Made by a program: the position numbers and the translations under genes. Of a stretch of DNA of 31,007 nucleotides, positions 7,668 through 15,269 are shown in pieces (within the stretch, counting starts at the first letter, position 1; every line of letters starts with the position of its first letter). Location: positions 1-31,007 of the forward strand of contig JASMAE010000047.1 in the NCBI GenBank assembly GCA_030754475.1, written 5' to 3'. This DNA comes from Rhodospirillales bacterium (GTDB lineage: Bacteria > Pseudomonadota > Alphaproteobacteria > Rhodospirillales > JASLLV01). The notes beneath the pieces are model-generated. The model saw only the letters and a list, made by a program, of their open reading frames with translations. It ran no database searches and was not told the DNA's origin.

Positions 7668-8189
7668 TCATTCTTGCGAGGCGCCAGCATGAAACGCGGC
7701 GCCAGAAAGCGATGTCAGGATCGTCGCCTCCAGCCGTTCCATGCGTTCGGCGGCCTCGTCCGTTTGGTGATCGAATCCTAGCAGGTGAAGCATACCATGG
7801 ACCACGAGGAGACTTAAGTGATCCGCCAGGTGCTCGTCCGCGGCAGCGGCCTCGGCGGCGGCGGTTTCATAGGCGACGACAACGTCCCCGAGCACCGTCG
7901 GCCCGCCGCCACTGCCCTCGCCCACCGAACCGCCCGCAAAGGCCAGCACGTTGGTGGCGACGTCGCGGCCGCGGTAGTCCCGGTTCAAGGACCGCACGCG
8001 CGCGTCGTCGGCGAGCAAGAGACTGACCTCTGAGCAGCGGTCAAGGCGCGCGCCTGCGCCCGCGAACGCGGCCAGCGCGGCGTGGCGGCAAATGTCTTCG
8101 GCTTCGGCGAGCCCTTTGCGCCAGCCCTCGGCGCAAATGGTCACGTCGACGGCGAGCCCGGGCGTGGTTTTGGCGTCGGCGGCCGTCAT
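7668..8189 (-). CDS. ybeY: Endoribonuclease YbeY
   Basis: YbeY is a single-strand endoribonuclease needed for 16S rRNA 3' end maturation and ribosome quality control. The 173-residue protein carries the zinc-binding motif HGMLHLLGFDH with His131, His135 and His141, and the conserved LNRDYRGRDVATNVLAF block. Length is near the family norm, slightly longer through an alanine-rich stretch at about 105-120. Its ATG at 8189 overlaps the phoH stop by four bases (ATGA), indicating translational coupling. The phoH-ybeY-corC order is widely conserved. Confidence 0.96.
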   Translation of the reverse strand: MTAADAKTTPGLAVDVTICAEGWRKGLAEAEDICRHAALAAFAGAGARLDRCSEVSLLLADDARVRSLNRDYRGRDVATNVLAFAGGSVGEGSGGGPTVLGDVVVAYETAAAEAAAADEHLADHLSLLVVHGMLHLLGFDHQTDEAAERMERLEATILTSLSGAAFHAGASQE

Positions 8190-9190
8190 TTCTCGCGCGC
8201 GGAATTCGCATTCCGCTCCATTCGCTCGTAGGCACGAACGACCCGCGTCACCAGTGCGTGGCGAAACACGTCCTGGTCGGAAAAGGTGATCACGGCGACG
8301 CCTTCGAGATCGCGCACCACATCCACGGAATCGCGCAGGCCCGAGCGCGCGCCATCGGGAAGGTCGATCTGACTGAGATCGCCCGTCACCACCATGCGCG
8401 CATTCTCGCCCAACCGGGTCAGGAACATCTTCATTTGAATGGGGGTCGTGTTCTGGGCTTCGTCCAGGATCACGAACGCGTTCGAAAGCGTGCGCCCGCG
8501 CATGAACGCGAGCGGCGCGATCTCGATCTCGCCACTCTCGAGGCGCTTCGCCACCTGTTGCGACGGAAACATGTCGTAGAGCGCGTCGTAGAGCGGGCGC
8601 ATATAAGGGTCCACTTTTTCGCGCATGTCGCCGGGCAAGAATCCGAGCTGCTCGCCGGCCTCGACCGCCGGGCGTGAAAGGATGATTCGGTCCACCTCGC
8701 CGCCAACCAGTTTTTCGACCGCCTTGGCCACGGCCAAGTACGTTTTTCCGGTTCCCGCAGGCCCGAGACCGAAGACGAGATCGCTCGACTCGATGGCGTT
8801 CACGTATGCGAGTTGCGCCCCCGAGCGGGGTGTGATCTGTCGTTTGCGCGTGCGAATAATGTGCGTGCCGGCAATCTCCTCGCGCCCGCCGCGGACCGCC
8901 ATGCGCACCGCGGCCTCCACTTCCGCGGAACCGACCGACAGGCCACGCCGCAGGCGCTCGTACAAGCCCTCGAGCACCGCCCGCGCCGCGGTCACGTCGT
9001 CGGATGGGCCGGCAACGTTCACCTCGTTGCCATGCGCATGCAACGAGACGTCGAGATGCTGCTCGATACGCGCGAGATGGGCGTGGTGGGAGCCGAAGAG
9101 CTGGATCAGGAGCGCGTTGTCGGCGAATTCGAGCCGCTCGGATTTCCGCGCCCCGTCGTCGGCCGGGGTGGGGGCGAGGGGCACGGTCAC
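8186..9190 (-). CDS. phoH: PhoH-like ATPase
   Basis: The 334-residue protein is a cytoplasmic P-loop ATPase of the PhoH/YbeZ family, thought to act with YbeY in RNA metabolism. An N-terminal KH-like region (about residues 20-90) precedes the ATPase core with Walker A GPAGTGKT (143-150) and Walker B FVILDEAQN (239-247). The GTG start at 9190 overlaps the miaB stop (GTGA). An alternative start two codons in, also GTG, cannot be excluded. Position within miaB-phoH-ybeY-corC-lnt supports the call. Confidence 0.95.
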   Translation of the reverse strand: MTVPLAPTPADDGARKSERLEFADNALLIQLFGSHHAHLARIEQHLDVSLHAHGNEVNVAGPSDDVTAARAVLEGLYERLRRGLSVGSAEVEAAVRMAVRGGREEIAGTHIIRTRKRQITPRSGAQLAYVNAIESSDLVFGLGPAGTGKTYLAVAKAVEKLVGGEVDRIILSRPAVEAGEQLGFLPGDMREKVDPYMRPLYDALYDMFPSQQVAKRLESGEIEIAPLAFMRGRTLSNAFVILDEAQNTTPIQMKMFLTRLGENARMVVTGDLSQIDLPDGARSGLRDSVDVVRDLEGVAVITFSDQDVFRHALVTRVVRAYERMERNANSAREK

Positions 9191-10614
9191 GGCCGCGCCT
9201 CCGCCCGTGATTCCATGGTCGCCGAAGGGATCACGCTATTGCTTTCTCCGGGCTCCAGCCGGCCTCTCAGGCTGTTGGCGTATGCACGGATGACGCGCAC
9301 CTCGGCAATCGTTCCGATCCTGTCTTCGCCGGCCTCGACGTGAACGGGCAGGGAATAGGGGCTTCGGCCGAGGATTTGGCCCGACCGGCGGCCGCGGCGC
9401 TCGAACAGGACCCCCACGACGGTGCCCGCGCATCGCCGATTGAAATCCATCTGCTGGTCGCCGAGGAGCTCCTGCAGCCGCATCAGGCGGGCGGCCTTCA
9501 CCCTTTCCGGCACTTGATCGGCCATCGCCGCCGCGGGCGTTCCCGGGCGCGGCGAGTACTTGAACGAATAGGCCTGGAGAAAGCCGACATCGCGGACCAG
9601 GCGCAAGGTGTCTTCGAAGTCCGCCTCGCCCTCTCCCGGAAATCCGACGATGAAGTCCGACGAGAACGCGATGTCGGGACGCGCCGCTCGCATCGCCTCG
9701 GCGATGCGCCGGTAACCGGCGGCGTCATGGCGGCGGTTCATGGCCGAGAGCACCTTATCCGAGCCCGACTGCGCGGGCAGATGAACGAACGGCATCAACT
9801 TCGCGACGTCGCGGTGGGCCGCGATCAACTCGGCGTTCATATCGGTGGGGTACGACGTGGTGTACCGGATCCGCTCCAGCCCTTCGATCGAGGCGAGTTC
9901 CGCGATCAGCCGGCCCAGCCCCCACTCCGCCGACCCCGGCCGCGAGGGTGAAAACGTGCGCGGCCGCGCGCCGTGGTAGTTGTTGACGTTCTGGCCCAAC
10001 AAGGTGAGCTCGCGCGCGCCAGCGTCGACCAGGCGCCGTGCCTCGTCGAGGACGTCGCCAGCAGGCCGCGAATACTCCGCCCCGCGCGTGTACGGCACGA
10101 CGCAAAAGCTACAGAACTTGTCGCAACCCTCCTGAACCGTCAAAAACGCGCCGACGCCCGACGCAGCGCCGAACTCCGGAAGATGGTCAAATTTGGATTC
10201 GGGCGGAAAGTCGACATCGATCGCCGGGACTGCCGAGCGGTCGAGATCGACGATCATGCGCGGCAATCGATGATAGGCCTGTGGTCCGACCACCAAGTCG
10301 ACGAACGGTGCCCGGCGCAGGATTTCCTCTCCTTCCGCCTGGGCGACGCAACCCGCGACGCCGAGGATCATGCGTCCGCCCCGATCTTTCTTCTGCGCCT
10401 TGAGACGGCGCAGCCGACCGAGTTCGGAATAGACCTTTTCGGCCGCCTTCGCGCGGATATGGCAGGTGTTGAGGATCACCACGTCGGCGTCGTCCGCGCG
10501 CTCGGTCGAGACGAATCCGAGCGGCGCAAGCGCGTCCGCCATGCGGGCGGAATCATACACGTTCATCTGGCAACCGAAGGTCTTGATATGTAGCGTTCTA
10601 GCGCCCACGGTCAC
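9187..10614 (-). CDS. miaB: tRNA-2-methylthio-N6-dimethylallyladenosine synthase MiaB
   Basis: MiaB is a radical-SAM enzyme that methylthiolates i6A37 in tRNAs. The 475-residue protein has the N-terminal MTTase domain with Cys15, Cys51 and Cys89 for the auxiliary iron-sulfur cluster. The radical-SAM motif is CDKFCSFC (Cys164, Cys168, Cys171). A C-terminal TRAM domain follows (about residues 390-460). The start at 10614 is GTG. A second in-frame GTG at 10608 has GAAAGG five bases upstream and is perhaps the better start, giving MGARTLHIKTFGCQMN. The gene's 5' end overlaps the 3' end of fur by up to 17 bases. Confidence 0.97.
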   Translation of the reverse strand: MTVGARTLHIKTFGCQMNVYDSARMADALAPLGFVSTERADDADVVILNTCHIRAKAAEKVYSELGRLRRLKAQKKDRGGRMILGVAGCVAQAEGEEILRRAPFVDLVVGPQAYHRLPRMIVDLDRSAVPAIDVDFPPESKFDHLPEFGAASGVGAFLTVQEGCDKFCSFCVVPYTRGAEYSRPAGDVLDEARRLVDAGARELTLLGQNVNNYHGARPRTFSPSRPGSAEWGLGRLIAELASIEGLERIRYTTSYPTDMNAELIAAHRDVAKLMPFVHLPAQSGSDKVLSAMNRRHDAAGYRRIAEAMRAARPDIAFSSDFIVGFPGEGEADFEDTLRLVRDVGFLQAYSFKYSPRPGTPAAAMADQVPERVKAARLMRLQELLGDQQMDFNRRCAGTVVGVLFERRGRRSGQILGRSPYSLPVHVEAGEDRIGTIAEVRVIRAYANSLRGRLEPGESNSVIPSATMESRAEARP

Positions 10615-11038
10615 CTTTCTTTTTCGATTTCAGTGGAACGCCGTAAAGTTCCAGGCGATGGCCGATGAGCCTGAAACCGTGGGATCGGGCCGTTTTTTCC
10701 TGAAGCGCTTCGATTTCGGGGTTCCGAAACTCGATCACGCGCCCGGTCCGGACGTCGATCAAGTGGTCGTGGTGGATATCGGGCACCGATTCGTAGCGCG
10801 AGCGTCCGTCCCCGAAGTCGTGCTTTTCCAGGATGTCGGCCTCTTCCAGAAGTCGCAGAGTCCTGTACACGGTGGCGATGCTAATCCGAGGATCGATCTG
10901 GGCGGCGCGCCGATGGACCTCGACCACGTCCGGATGGTCGCTGGCATCCGAAAGTACGTCTGCGACGAGTCGGCGCTGGGCCGTCATCTTCATGCCGTAA
11001 TCGATGCACAGTTGCTCGATACGGGAGCGTTGGGACAT
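10598..11038 (-). CDS. fur: Fur-family metal-responsive regulator
   Basis: The 146-residue protein has the Fur winged-helix domain (MKMTAQRRLVADVL, recognition helix ISIATVYRTLRLLE) and the dimerisation domain with metal ligands HHDH (89-92), conserved acidic residues after VIEF, and His120. The CxxC structural zinc motif of E. coli Fur is absent: the place reads DVRTG. That is typical of alphaproteobacterial Fur/Mur, which often senses manganese or acts on a reduced iron regulon. A TTG 15 codons upstream extends the frame but adds no conserved sequence, so the ATG at 11038 was chosen. It lies between mucR and miaB. Whether it responds to iron or manganese cannot be read from sequence alone. 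Confidence 0.92.
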   Translation of the reverse strand: MSQRSRIEQLCIDYGMKMTAQRRLVADVLSDASDHPDVVEVHRRAAQIDPRISIATVYRTLRLLEEADILEKHDFGDGRSRYESVPDIHHDHLIDVRTGRVIEFRNPEIEALQEKTARSHGFRLIGHRLELYGVPLKSKKKGDRGR

Positions 11039-11082
11039 CGGATCGTCCGGAGGGCCGTTGCGCCGAATGTGGTGTCGCGGCA

Positions 11083-11112
11083 ATGTTACCGGAACCGCCG
11101 CCCGGCGATCAA
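11083..11112 (-). promoter_or_regulatory. Weak candidate promoter for fur-miaB
   Basis: The minus strand has TTGATC (11112-11107), 18 bases, then TAACAT (11088-11083). The first element overlaps the end of mucR. The match is only moderate (four of six in each box), but it sits at a sensible distance from the fur ATG. Confidence 0.3.
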
Positions 11113-11531
11113 TTGACCCGGCCGCGACGGCGCCTGGGTTTTGTTCCGAGTCCGATCTTTTTGGCGAGATTGCTGCGGTGCTTGGCGTAGTTCGGCGCCA
11201 CCATCGGATAATCGGGCGCCAGCCCCCACCGCACGCGGTATTCGTCGGGCGTCATGTCGTACGCGGTTTTCAGGTGGCGCTTGAGCATTTTGAGTTTCTT
11301 GCCGTCTTCGAGGCAGATGATGAAATCGGGGGTCACCGACTTCTTGATCGCTATCGCTGGCTGTGGCCGCTCGGGCACGAGTGGCCCCGCTCCGACCTGG
11401 GCCAAGGATCGGTATACTTCCTGGATCAGTTGGGGCAAATCGTTGACGGCGACGCTGTTGTTGCCAACATGGGCGGAGACGATTTCAGTCGTCAACTCCA
11501 GCAACTCTGTCGAATCCGGGGTCTCAGCCAT
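11109..11531 (-). CDS. mucR: Ros/MucR-family zinc-finger transcriptional regulator
   Basis: MucR/Ros proteins are alphaproteobacterial regulators that silence many genes, including those for exopolysaccharide and motility. The 140-residue protein has the N-terminal oligomerisation region (TEIVSAHVGNNSV, LPQLIQEVYRSL) and the prokaryotic zinc-finger segment with Cys73, Asp76 and His86 in IICLEDGKKLKMLKRHLKTA. The conserved AYDMTPDEYRVRWGLAPDYPMV follows, in the expected order, and the basic C-terminus ends KPRRRRGRVN. The Cys-x2-Asp arrangement instead of Cys-x2-Cys is normal for this family. GAGAGGAA lies nine bases before the ATG. It is divergent from tusA across 71 bases. Confidence 0.93.
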   Translation of the reverse strand: MAETPDSTELLELTTEIVSAHVGNNSVAVNDLPQLIQEVYRSLAQVGAGPLVPERPQPAIAIKKSVTPDFIICLEDGKKLKMLKRHLKTAYDMTPDEYRVRWGLAPDYPMVAPNYAKHRSNLAKKIGLGTKPRRRRGRVN

Positions 11532-11564
11532 TTAAATGTATTCCTCTCTTTCGGGGTTTTTACT

Positions 11565-11593
11565 AACATATTTGGATTCGCAGGTCCGCGCAA
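11565..11593 (-). promoter_or_regulatory. Candidate mucR promoter
   Basis: The minus strand reads TTGCGC (11593-11588), 17 bases, then TATGTT (11570-11565), about 35 bases before the mucR ATG. The same short AT-rich region separates mucR from the divergent tusA, so MucR could act on both genes. That link is inference. Confidence 0.45.
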
Positions 11594-11602
11594 GAAACTA
11601 TC

Positions 11603-11884
11603 ATGAACAATTCCTCGATCGAAGATGTCGACGAGCCCGTTGACTACAGGCTCGACATCACCGCGGACGTCTGCCCCCTTACGTTCGTCAAGACGAAACT
11701 TCTAATCGAGCGCATGAAGCCGGGCGAGATTGCGGAAGTGATCCTGACGGGCGCCGAACCCTTGGAAAACGTGCCCCGGTCGGTGGTGGAACACGGTCAC
11801 ACGGTTCTGGGCCGTTCGCCCGTTGCGTCGGGGAAGGGATCGGACGCCGTCTACCGTCTCGTGATCCGAAAGGAAAAGGCCTGA
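11603..11884 (+). CDS. TusA-family sulfurtransferase-like protein
   Basis: The 93-residue protein matches the TusA/SirA fold: an N-terminal LDITADVCPLTFVKTKLLIE with the single catalytic-type cysteine Cys24, then GEIAEVILTGAEPLENVPRS and a final VYRLVIRK strand. TusA relays persulfide sulfur, for example for tRNA thiolation. Here the usual CPxP is CPLT, a variant I associate with a separate alphaproteobacterial subgroup, so the true sulfur acceptor is uncertain and I give no gene symbol. The acidic N-terminus (about residues 5-14) is an extension relative to E. coli TusA. It is one of only three plus-strand genes in the window and is divergent from mucR. Confidence 0.88.
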   Translation: MNNSSIEDVDEPVDYRLDITADVCPLTFVKTKLLIERMKPGEIAEVILTGAEPLENVPRSVVEHGHTVLGRSPVASGKGSDAVYRLVIRKEKA

Positions 11885-12175
11885 TCCGGGGTTCTCGCCC
11901 AAGAGGCCGGGTTCCGGCCGACCCCGCCATATCCGAGGCGCGCTAAGAGCGATCGGGTGGCGTCGTTTTCGACCGCGCCGTTCCAGCCCCCTTCGATGGC
12001 GAACCCGCCCGAACGTACCCGGCTCGGCAAGCACCGCGCGAAGCAACCGCACGCTCCCGCCCAATCGTGAAAGAAGCGACGTCGCGCTTCGCCAGCGCGG
12101 TCGCTTCGCCGATCGTGCGGTGAACGATCCGGCACCCGTCCGTTGTTCGCGCGTCGGTGAAACGGGGTCGCGCCA
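11885..12175. other. Convergent gap between tusA and tsaB
   Basis: This 291-base gap has no recognisable gene in any frame, although rimI often follows tsaB in related genomes. It holds three inverted repeats: GGCCGG-GTT-CCGGCC at 11905-11919, a compound stem at 12073-12107, and a bulged 8-bp stem at 12108-12133. A short minus frame starting one base after the tsaB stop (MARPRFTDARTT) shows no family resemblance. Confidence 0.5.
12066..12107 (-). terminator. Probable tsaB terminator hairpin
   Basis: GAAGCGAC at 12073-12080 pairs with GTCGCTTC at 12100-12107, with an inner 5-bp stem GCGCT/AGCGC at 12084-12098. On the minus strand, downstream of tsaB, the hairpin is followed by TTTCACGATT, a weak U-rich tract. 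A second hairpin (12108-12133) lies directly upstream. I read this as a terminator for tsaB with moderate confidence. Confidence 0.5.
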
Positions 12176-12871
12176 TTACCGCCGCCGCGTGGAACCGGAA
12201 CGCGTCGTCCCCGGCGGGCGCAAGTAAAGCGGGTCCGGCGCGCGCGCGCGCGCGCCGTGACGCATGCCCGTGGCCGCGATTTGCGCCACATGGATCGCAT
12301 CCGCGACGAAGGCGTGCTCGCACAACCGCGCCCGAACGCCCGCTGCGGCAAGCGCTTCCACCCCGTCGCGCGCCCCATCGCCGGCAACGACGACCTCGCC
12401 TTCGCAAACAAGCTCCGCAAGCTGGTTTCGCTCGGCGACGCAAGGATCGCAGACGGGTTTGCGTTCGCGCGAGAACGTTTGTGCGTAGTATCCCTTGCTC
12501 TTGGTCGCAAGGACGACGAGCAGGCTGGCGTCGCCGAGTTCGTCGTCGCCGACGGCACGGACGATCGCCTCGAACGTCGTCACGCCGACGACCGGAATAT
12601 TGGCGGCCATCGCCATGCCCTTGGCGGCGGCGAGACCGATGCGGATACCCGTAAACGTGCCGGGACCGTTGGTGACCGCGATCAGATCGAGATCCCGGAA
12701 CGCGCGTCGCGCCGCTTCCAGGACCTCGCGCACCATCGGCATCAAGGCCTCGGCGTGGCCACGTTCCATAATCGCGCGGCGGCTCGCCAGCACGCGGTCA
12801 CCTTCGCACAAAGCGACCGAGCAGGCCGACATCGCCGTATCCAGGCCCAGCACCCGCGGCGGTGGCGCCAT
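12176..12871 (-). CDS. tsaB: tRNA threonylcarbamoyladenosine biosynthesis protein TsaB
   Basis: TsaB is the partner of TsaD and TsaE in making t6A37 on ANN-decoding tRNAs. The 231-residue product starts with VLGLDTAMSACSVAL, then has RGHAEALMPMVREVL and the ASKHA-type loop VTNGPGTFTGIRIGLAAAKG (about residues 67-86), all typical of TsaB. The ATG at 12871 fits the family; an upstream in-frame start at 12895 adds eight residues without conservation. The C-terminus, encoded after a 20-base GC repeat at 12237-12256, is arginine-rich and ends STRRR. No rimI follows it, unlike in many relatives. TsaB genes also occur close to fur-miaB in related genomes. Confidence 0.93.
   Translation of the reverse strand: MAPPPRVLGLDTAMSACSVALCEGDRVLASRRAIMERGHAEALMPMVREVLEAARRAFRDLDLIAVTNGPGTFTGIRIGLAAAKGMAMAANIPVVGVTTFEAIVRAVGDDELGDASLLVVLATKSKGYYAQTFSRERKPVCDPCVAERNQLAELVCEGEVVVAGDGARDGVEALAAAGVRARLCEHAFVADAIHVAQIAATGMRHGARARAPDPLYLRPPGTTRSGSTRRR
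12237..12256. repeat. Alternating GC tract in tsaB
   Basis: Twenty bases form a perfect palindrome of nearly pure alternating G and C: GG, then (CG)8, then CC. It encodes part of the GARARAPD segment near the TsaB C-terminus. Such tracts can adopt Z-DNA and are prone to slippage. Confidence 0.75.
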
Positions 12872-13040
12872 CGTCAAACCCTCCTCGCGTCGCATCTAAG
12901 CGTGAGGCGCGCTTCGCGGGCCATCGGCTCCGGTGTACCGGAATGAGTCCGTGCCCGTCCGATTTCGCGGAAGGCGTTCGCAACCCGACACGGCGACGGG
13001 ACTGCGGACAATCCGGAAATCCGGCCGCGGATGGAGACGT

Positions 13041-13817
13041 TCAAAAATGGTAGGCAAAACCGAGGCTTGTGGAGAACTGGAGCTCGGTGCCCGCCTGATC
13101 GACGAGCGGGCTGTCGGCGGCGTCGCCGAGCAGGTAGCCGGCCCGGGCCAGGGCGACGATGCTCCAGTTTCGGGACAGCTCGTAGGCGACGTCGAGGTCG
13201 AAGGCCACATCCTTGAAGCCCGCGCTCGGGGCGAACTCGGCGAGCCCGCTCGTGGCCGCCTCTTTGGAGTTGATCCCGAAATAGGTCTTCATCTCGTTGT
13301 CGTTGTACCAACTCGCGTTGGGCCGGAGAACGATGCGCCAATCGCCGTTGATCCGGGTCCCGTAGGCGACTCCGAAGTTGATCTGCAGGCCCTCGGCGTC
13401 ACCCGAGAGCGACTGGAGCGCCCGGGCGTCGAATCGCCAGTGGTCGAACGCGAATTCGGCGACGGCACCCCCTTGAATTCCGAAATCGACCTCATCGACC
13501 CCGGTCGGCGTGTCGCTGTTCCCGAGGTAGTACGTGAGTACGGGGCCAACGCGGAAATTGCGGGTTTTGAAGGCGTTCCAGCCCAGCCCCTCGGCGGAGC
13601 TGAGAAAGACGATGTCCTTGTAGCGAACATCGACCACGGGAAACGGCAGGATCCCGAATTCGTCCGATCCGTCGTAGGGCGGTTGAACCGTCGCGCCGGC
13701 GCCGAGGGTGACCGACCAGTCACCGCTGCCGCGTTTCGGGGACCACAGCTCCTGCGCTGTCGCCGGGGCCGCGATTCCGAATACTAGCGCGATCGCGATA
13801 AGGTTCCTTTCAATCAT
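13041..13817 (-). CDS. MipA/OmpV-family outer membrane protein
   Basis: The 258-residue protein has a signal peptide (MIERNLIAIALVFGIAAPATA, cleavage likely before QELW, about residue 22) and a body of alternating strands ending in YHF, the terminal aromatic typical of outer membrane beta-barrels. Family-type segments include GSGDWSVTLGAGATVQPPYDGS near the start, NFRVGPVLTYYLG, and a C-terminal AFDLDVAYELSRNWSIV block followed by AGYLLGDAADSPLV. MipA in E. coli links lytic transglycosylase and synthase; OmpV members have varied roles, so function here is open. The ATG at 13817 was chosen for the signal peptide and has GAGGGG upstream. It is divergent from the deacetylase gene over 228 bases. 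Confidence 0.9.
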   Translation of the reverse strand: MIERNLIAIALVFGIAAPATAQELWSPKRGSGDWSVTLGAGATVQPPYDGSDEFGILPFPVVDVRYKDIVFLSSAEGLGWNAFKTRNFRVGPVLTYYLGNSDTPTGVDEVDFGIQGGAVAEFAFDHWRFDARALQSLSGDAEGLQINFGVAYGTRINGDWRIVLRPNASWYNDNEMKTYFGINSKEAATSGLAEFAPSAGFKDVAFDLDVAYELSRNWSIVALARAGYLLGDAADSPLVDQAGTELQFSTSLGFAYHF

Positions 13818-14045
13818 ATTCGGGGTTCCCCTCAAGGGTACCAAGAAACCGATTCTGTTTCTTCGTCGAACCTTTGCGACGCTCGTCGCGGCGCGGCCGC
13901 GGCGGATACGTGAACCGACGCGAGCCTATACGACGGCCTCGGCCAAAGAAATAACCCGCATTGCGCTCGGCGCACAACAACCCTCGGGAGACGGGACCGA
14001 ACGAATGGGCCCCAGTGTCCGCGACGGTGTGATAATCTCGTCCCC

Positions 14046-15104
14046 ATGACCGCCGCCCCACCTGTGGAGTCCAACGGTTTCACGAAGCGGTTCGCAATGG
14101 TGCTCGGCGGACTGCTCGTCGTCGCGAATCTGGCCGCCCAACCGGCCGCGCGAGCGGCCGATTCGGCGGTGGTCTTGATGTACCATCGCTTCGGCGAATC
14201 GCAGCATCCGTCCACGAACGTCACCTTCGAACAGTTCGAATCCCATCTCGGTGAACTTGGCGACGGCGCGTACGCGGTGCTTCCGGTCGCCGAGATCGTG
14301 ACCGCCCTCAGAGAAGGTCGCGCGCTTCCCGACCGCACCGTGGGGCTTTCCGTCGACGACGCCTTTCTGTCCGTCTATCGGATGGCGTGGCCGCGCCTGC
14401 GCGACGCGGGGTATCCGTTCACCCTTTTCGTCGCCACCGACGCGGTTGACCGGAGACTTGGCGGATACATGAACTGGGACCAGATCCGCGAGTTCGCCCG
14501 CACCGGCGTCACAATAGGCAGCCAGACGGCGTCGCACCTGCATATGGCCGACGCCGATGGCGATCGTAACCGGCGCGATATCGAACGATCGAACCGGCGC
14601 TTCGTTGAAGAGTTGGGACAGGCGCCGGCGTTGTTCGCGTACCCATACGGGGAAGCCAGCCTGGCGGCCGAGGAATTGATCCGCGATTCGGGCTTCGTCG
14701 CCGCCTTCGGTCAGCATTCCGGCGTCCTGGGAAGCAGCGACAATCCATTCTTTCTCCCCCGGTTCGCCATGAACGAAACCTACGGCGGCATCGAGCGGTT
14801 CCGGCTTGCGGTCAACGCGCTGGCGCTCCCGGTCGCCGAGATCACGCCGGAGGACCCCCTGATCGGGGCGCCGAACCCACCGCCCATCGGATTTACGGTC
14901 GTCAAGTCATTGAACGGGCTGGACCAGCTCGCGTGCTACGCATCGCACGAAGGACGGACCCGACTCGAAAGGCTGGGATCGACCCGTTTCGAGGTCCGCC
15001 TGCAAACGCCGTTGCCCGCCGGCAGAACGCGTCTCAACTGCACCTTGCCGACCGACTCGGGACGGTGGCGCTGGTTCGGCCGCCTGTTTTACGTGGCGCC
15101 CTGA
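14046..15104 (+). CDS. Secreted polysaccharide deacetylase (NodB-fold) with C-terminal domain
   Basis: The 352-residue protein has a signal or anchor segment (residues 16-37, ending QPAARA) and a NodB-type deacetylase domain. VVLMYHRFGE (43-51) opens the domain. The catalytic/metal aspartates are Asp104-Asp105 in LSVDDAF. The second motif reads IGSQTASHLHM (157-167), so the usual first metal histidine is Gln160 while His164 remains. FAYPYGE (198-203) matches motif 3. A C-terminal region (about 275-352) with Cys297 and Cys332 looks like a small beta domain, possibly disulfide-linked. The substrate is unknown; N-acetylated exopolysaccharide or peptidoglycan is the family norm. It is convergent with the Bax-like gene, with repeat copy B between them. 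Confidence 0.87.
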   Translation: MTAAPPVESNGFTKRFAMVLGGLLVVANLAAQPAARAADSAVVLMYHRFGESQHPSTNVTFEQFESHLGELGDGAYAVLPVAEIVTALREGRALPDRTVGLSVDDAFLSVYRMAWPRLRDAGYPFTLFVATDAVDRRLGGYMNWDQIREFARTGVTIGSQTASHLHMADADGDRNRRDIERSNRRFVEELGQAPALFAYPYGEASLAAEELIRDSGFVAAFGQHSGVLGSSDNPFFLPRFAMNETYGGIERFRLAVNALALPVAEITPEDPLIGAPNPPPIGFTVVKSLNGLDQLACYASHEGRTRLERLGSTRFEVRLQTPLPAGRTRLNCTLPTDSGRWRWFGRLFYVAP

Positions 15105-15114
15105 CGACGTGTGC

Positions 15115-15218
15115 TGGATCGTTTTCCACGTACGTAGAATCGCACCGGCCGACTAACGGGATAAAGCGCTGGAGCGGATCGCTGAAAAGCGATTCGGACC
15201 GACCACGATCTGGTCTAG
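15115..15218 (+). repeat. CTAG-ended palindromic mosaic repeat, copy B
   Basis: The proximal module (15122-15150) matches copy C at 24 of 29 positions, including the exact run GAATCGCACCGGCC. The remaining part differs: it has a perfect stem ATCGCT-GAAA-AGCGAT at 15178-15193 and ends in CTAG at 15215-15218. It fills the convergent gap between the deacetylase and Bax-like genes, where the GAAA-capped stem might also act in termination. Confidence 0.55.
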
Positions 15219-15269
15219 GCGCCGGTGACGGTGACGAAGTCGGCGGATCGTTCGGGGCGCCGCGATGCG

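Noticed and set aside
11943..12443. Possible rimI or rimI remnant after tsaB
   Set aside because: None of the frames shows the acetyl-CoA-binding loop or other acetyltransferase motifs.
12931..12944. TCCGG-TGTA-CCGGA stem as a fourth copy of the mosaic repeat
   Set aside because: It lacks the GAATCGCACCGRCC block and the CTAG end; a short palindrome of this kind is expected by chance in GC-rich DNA.
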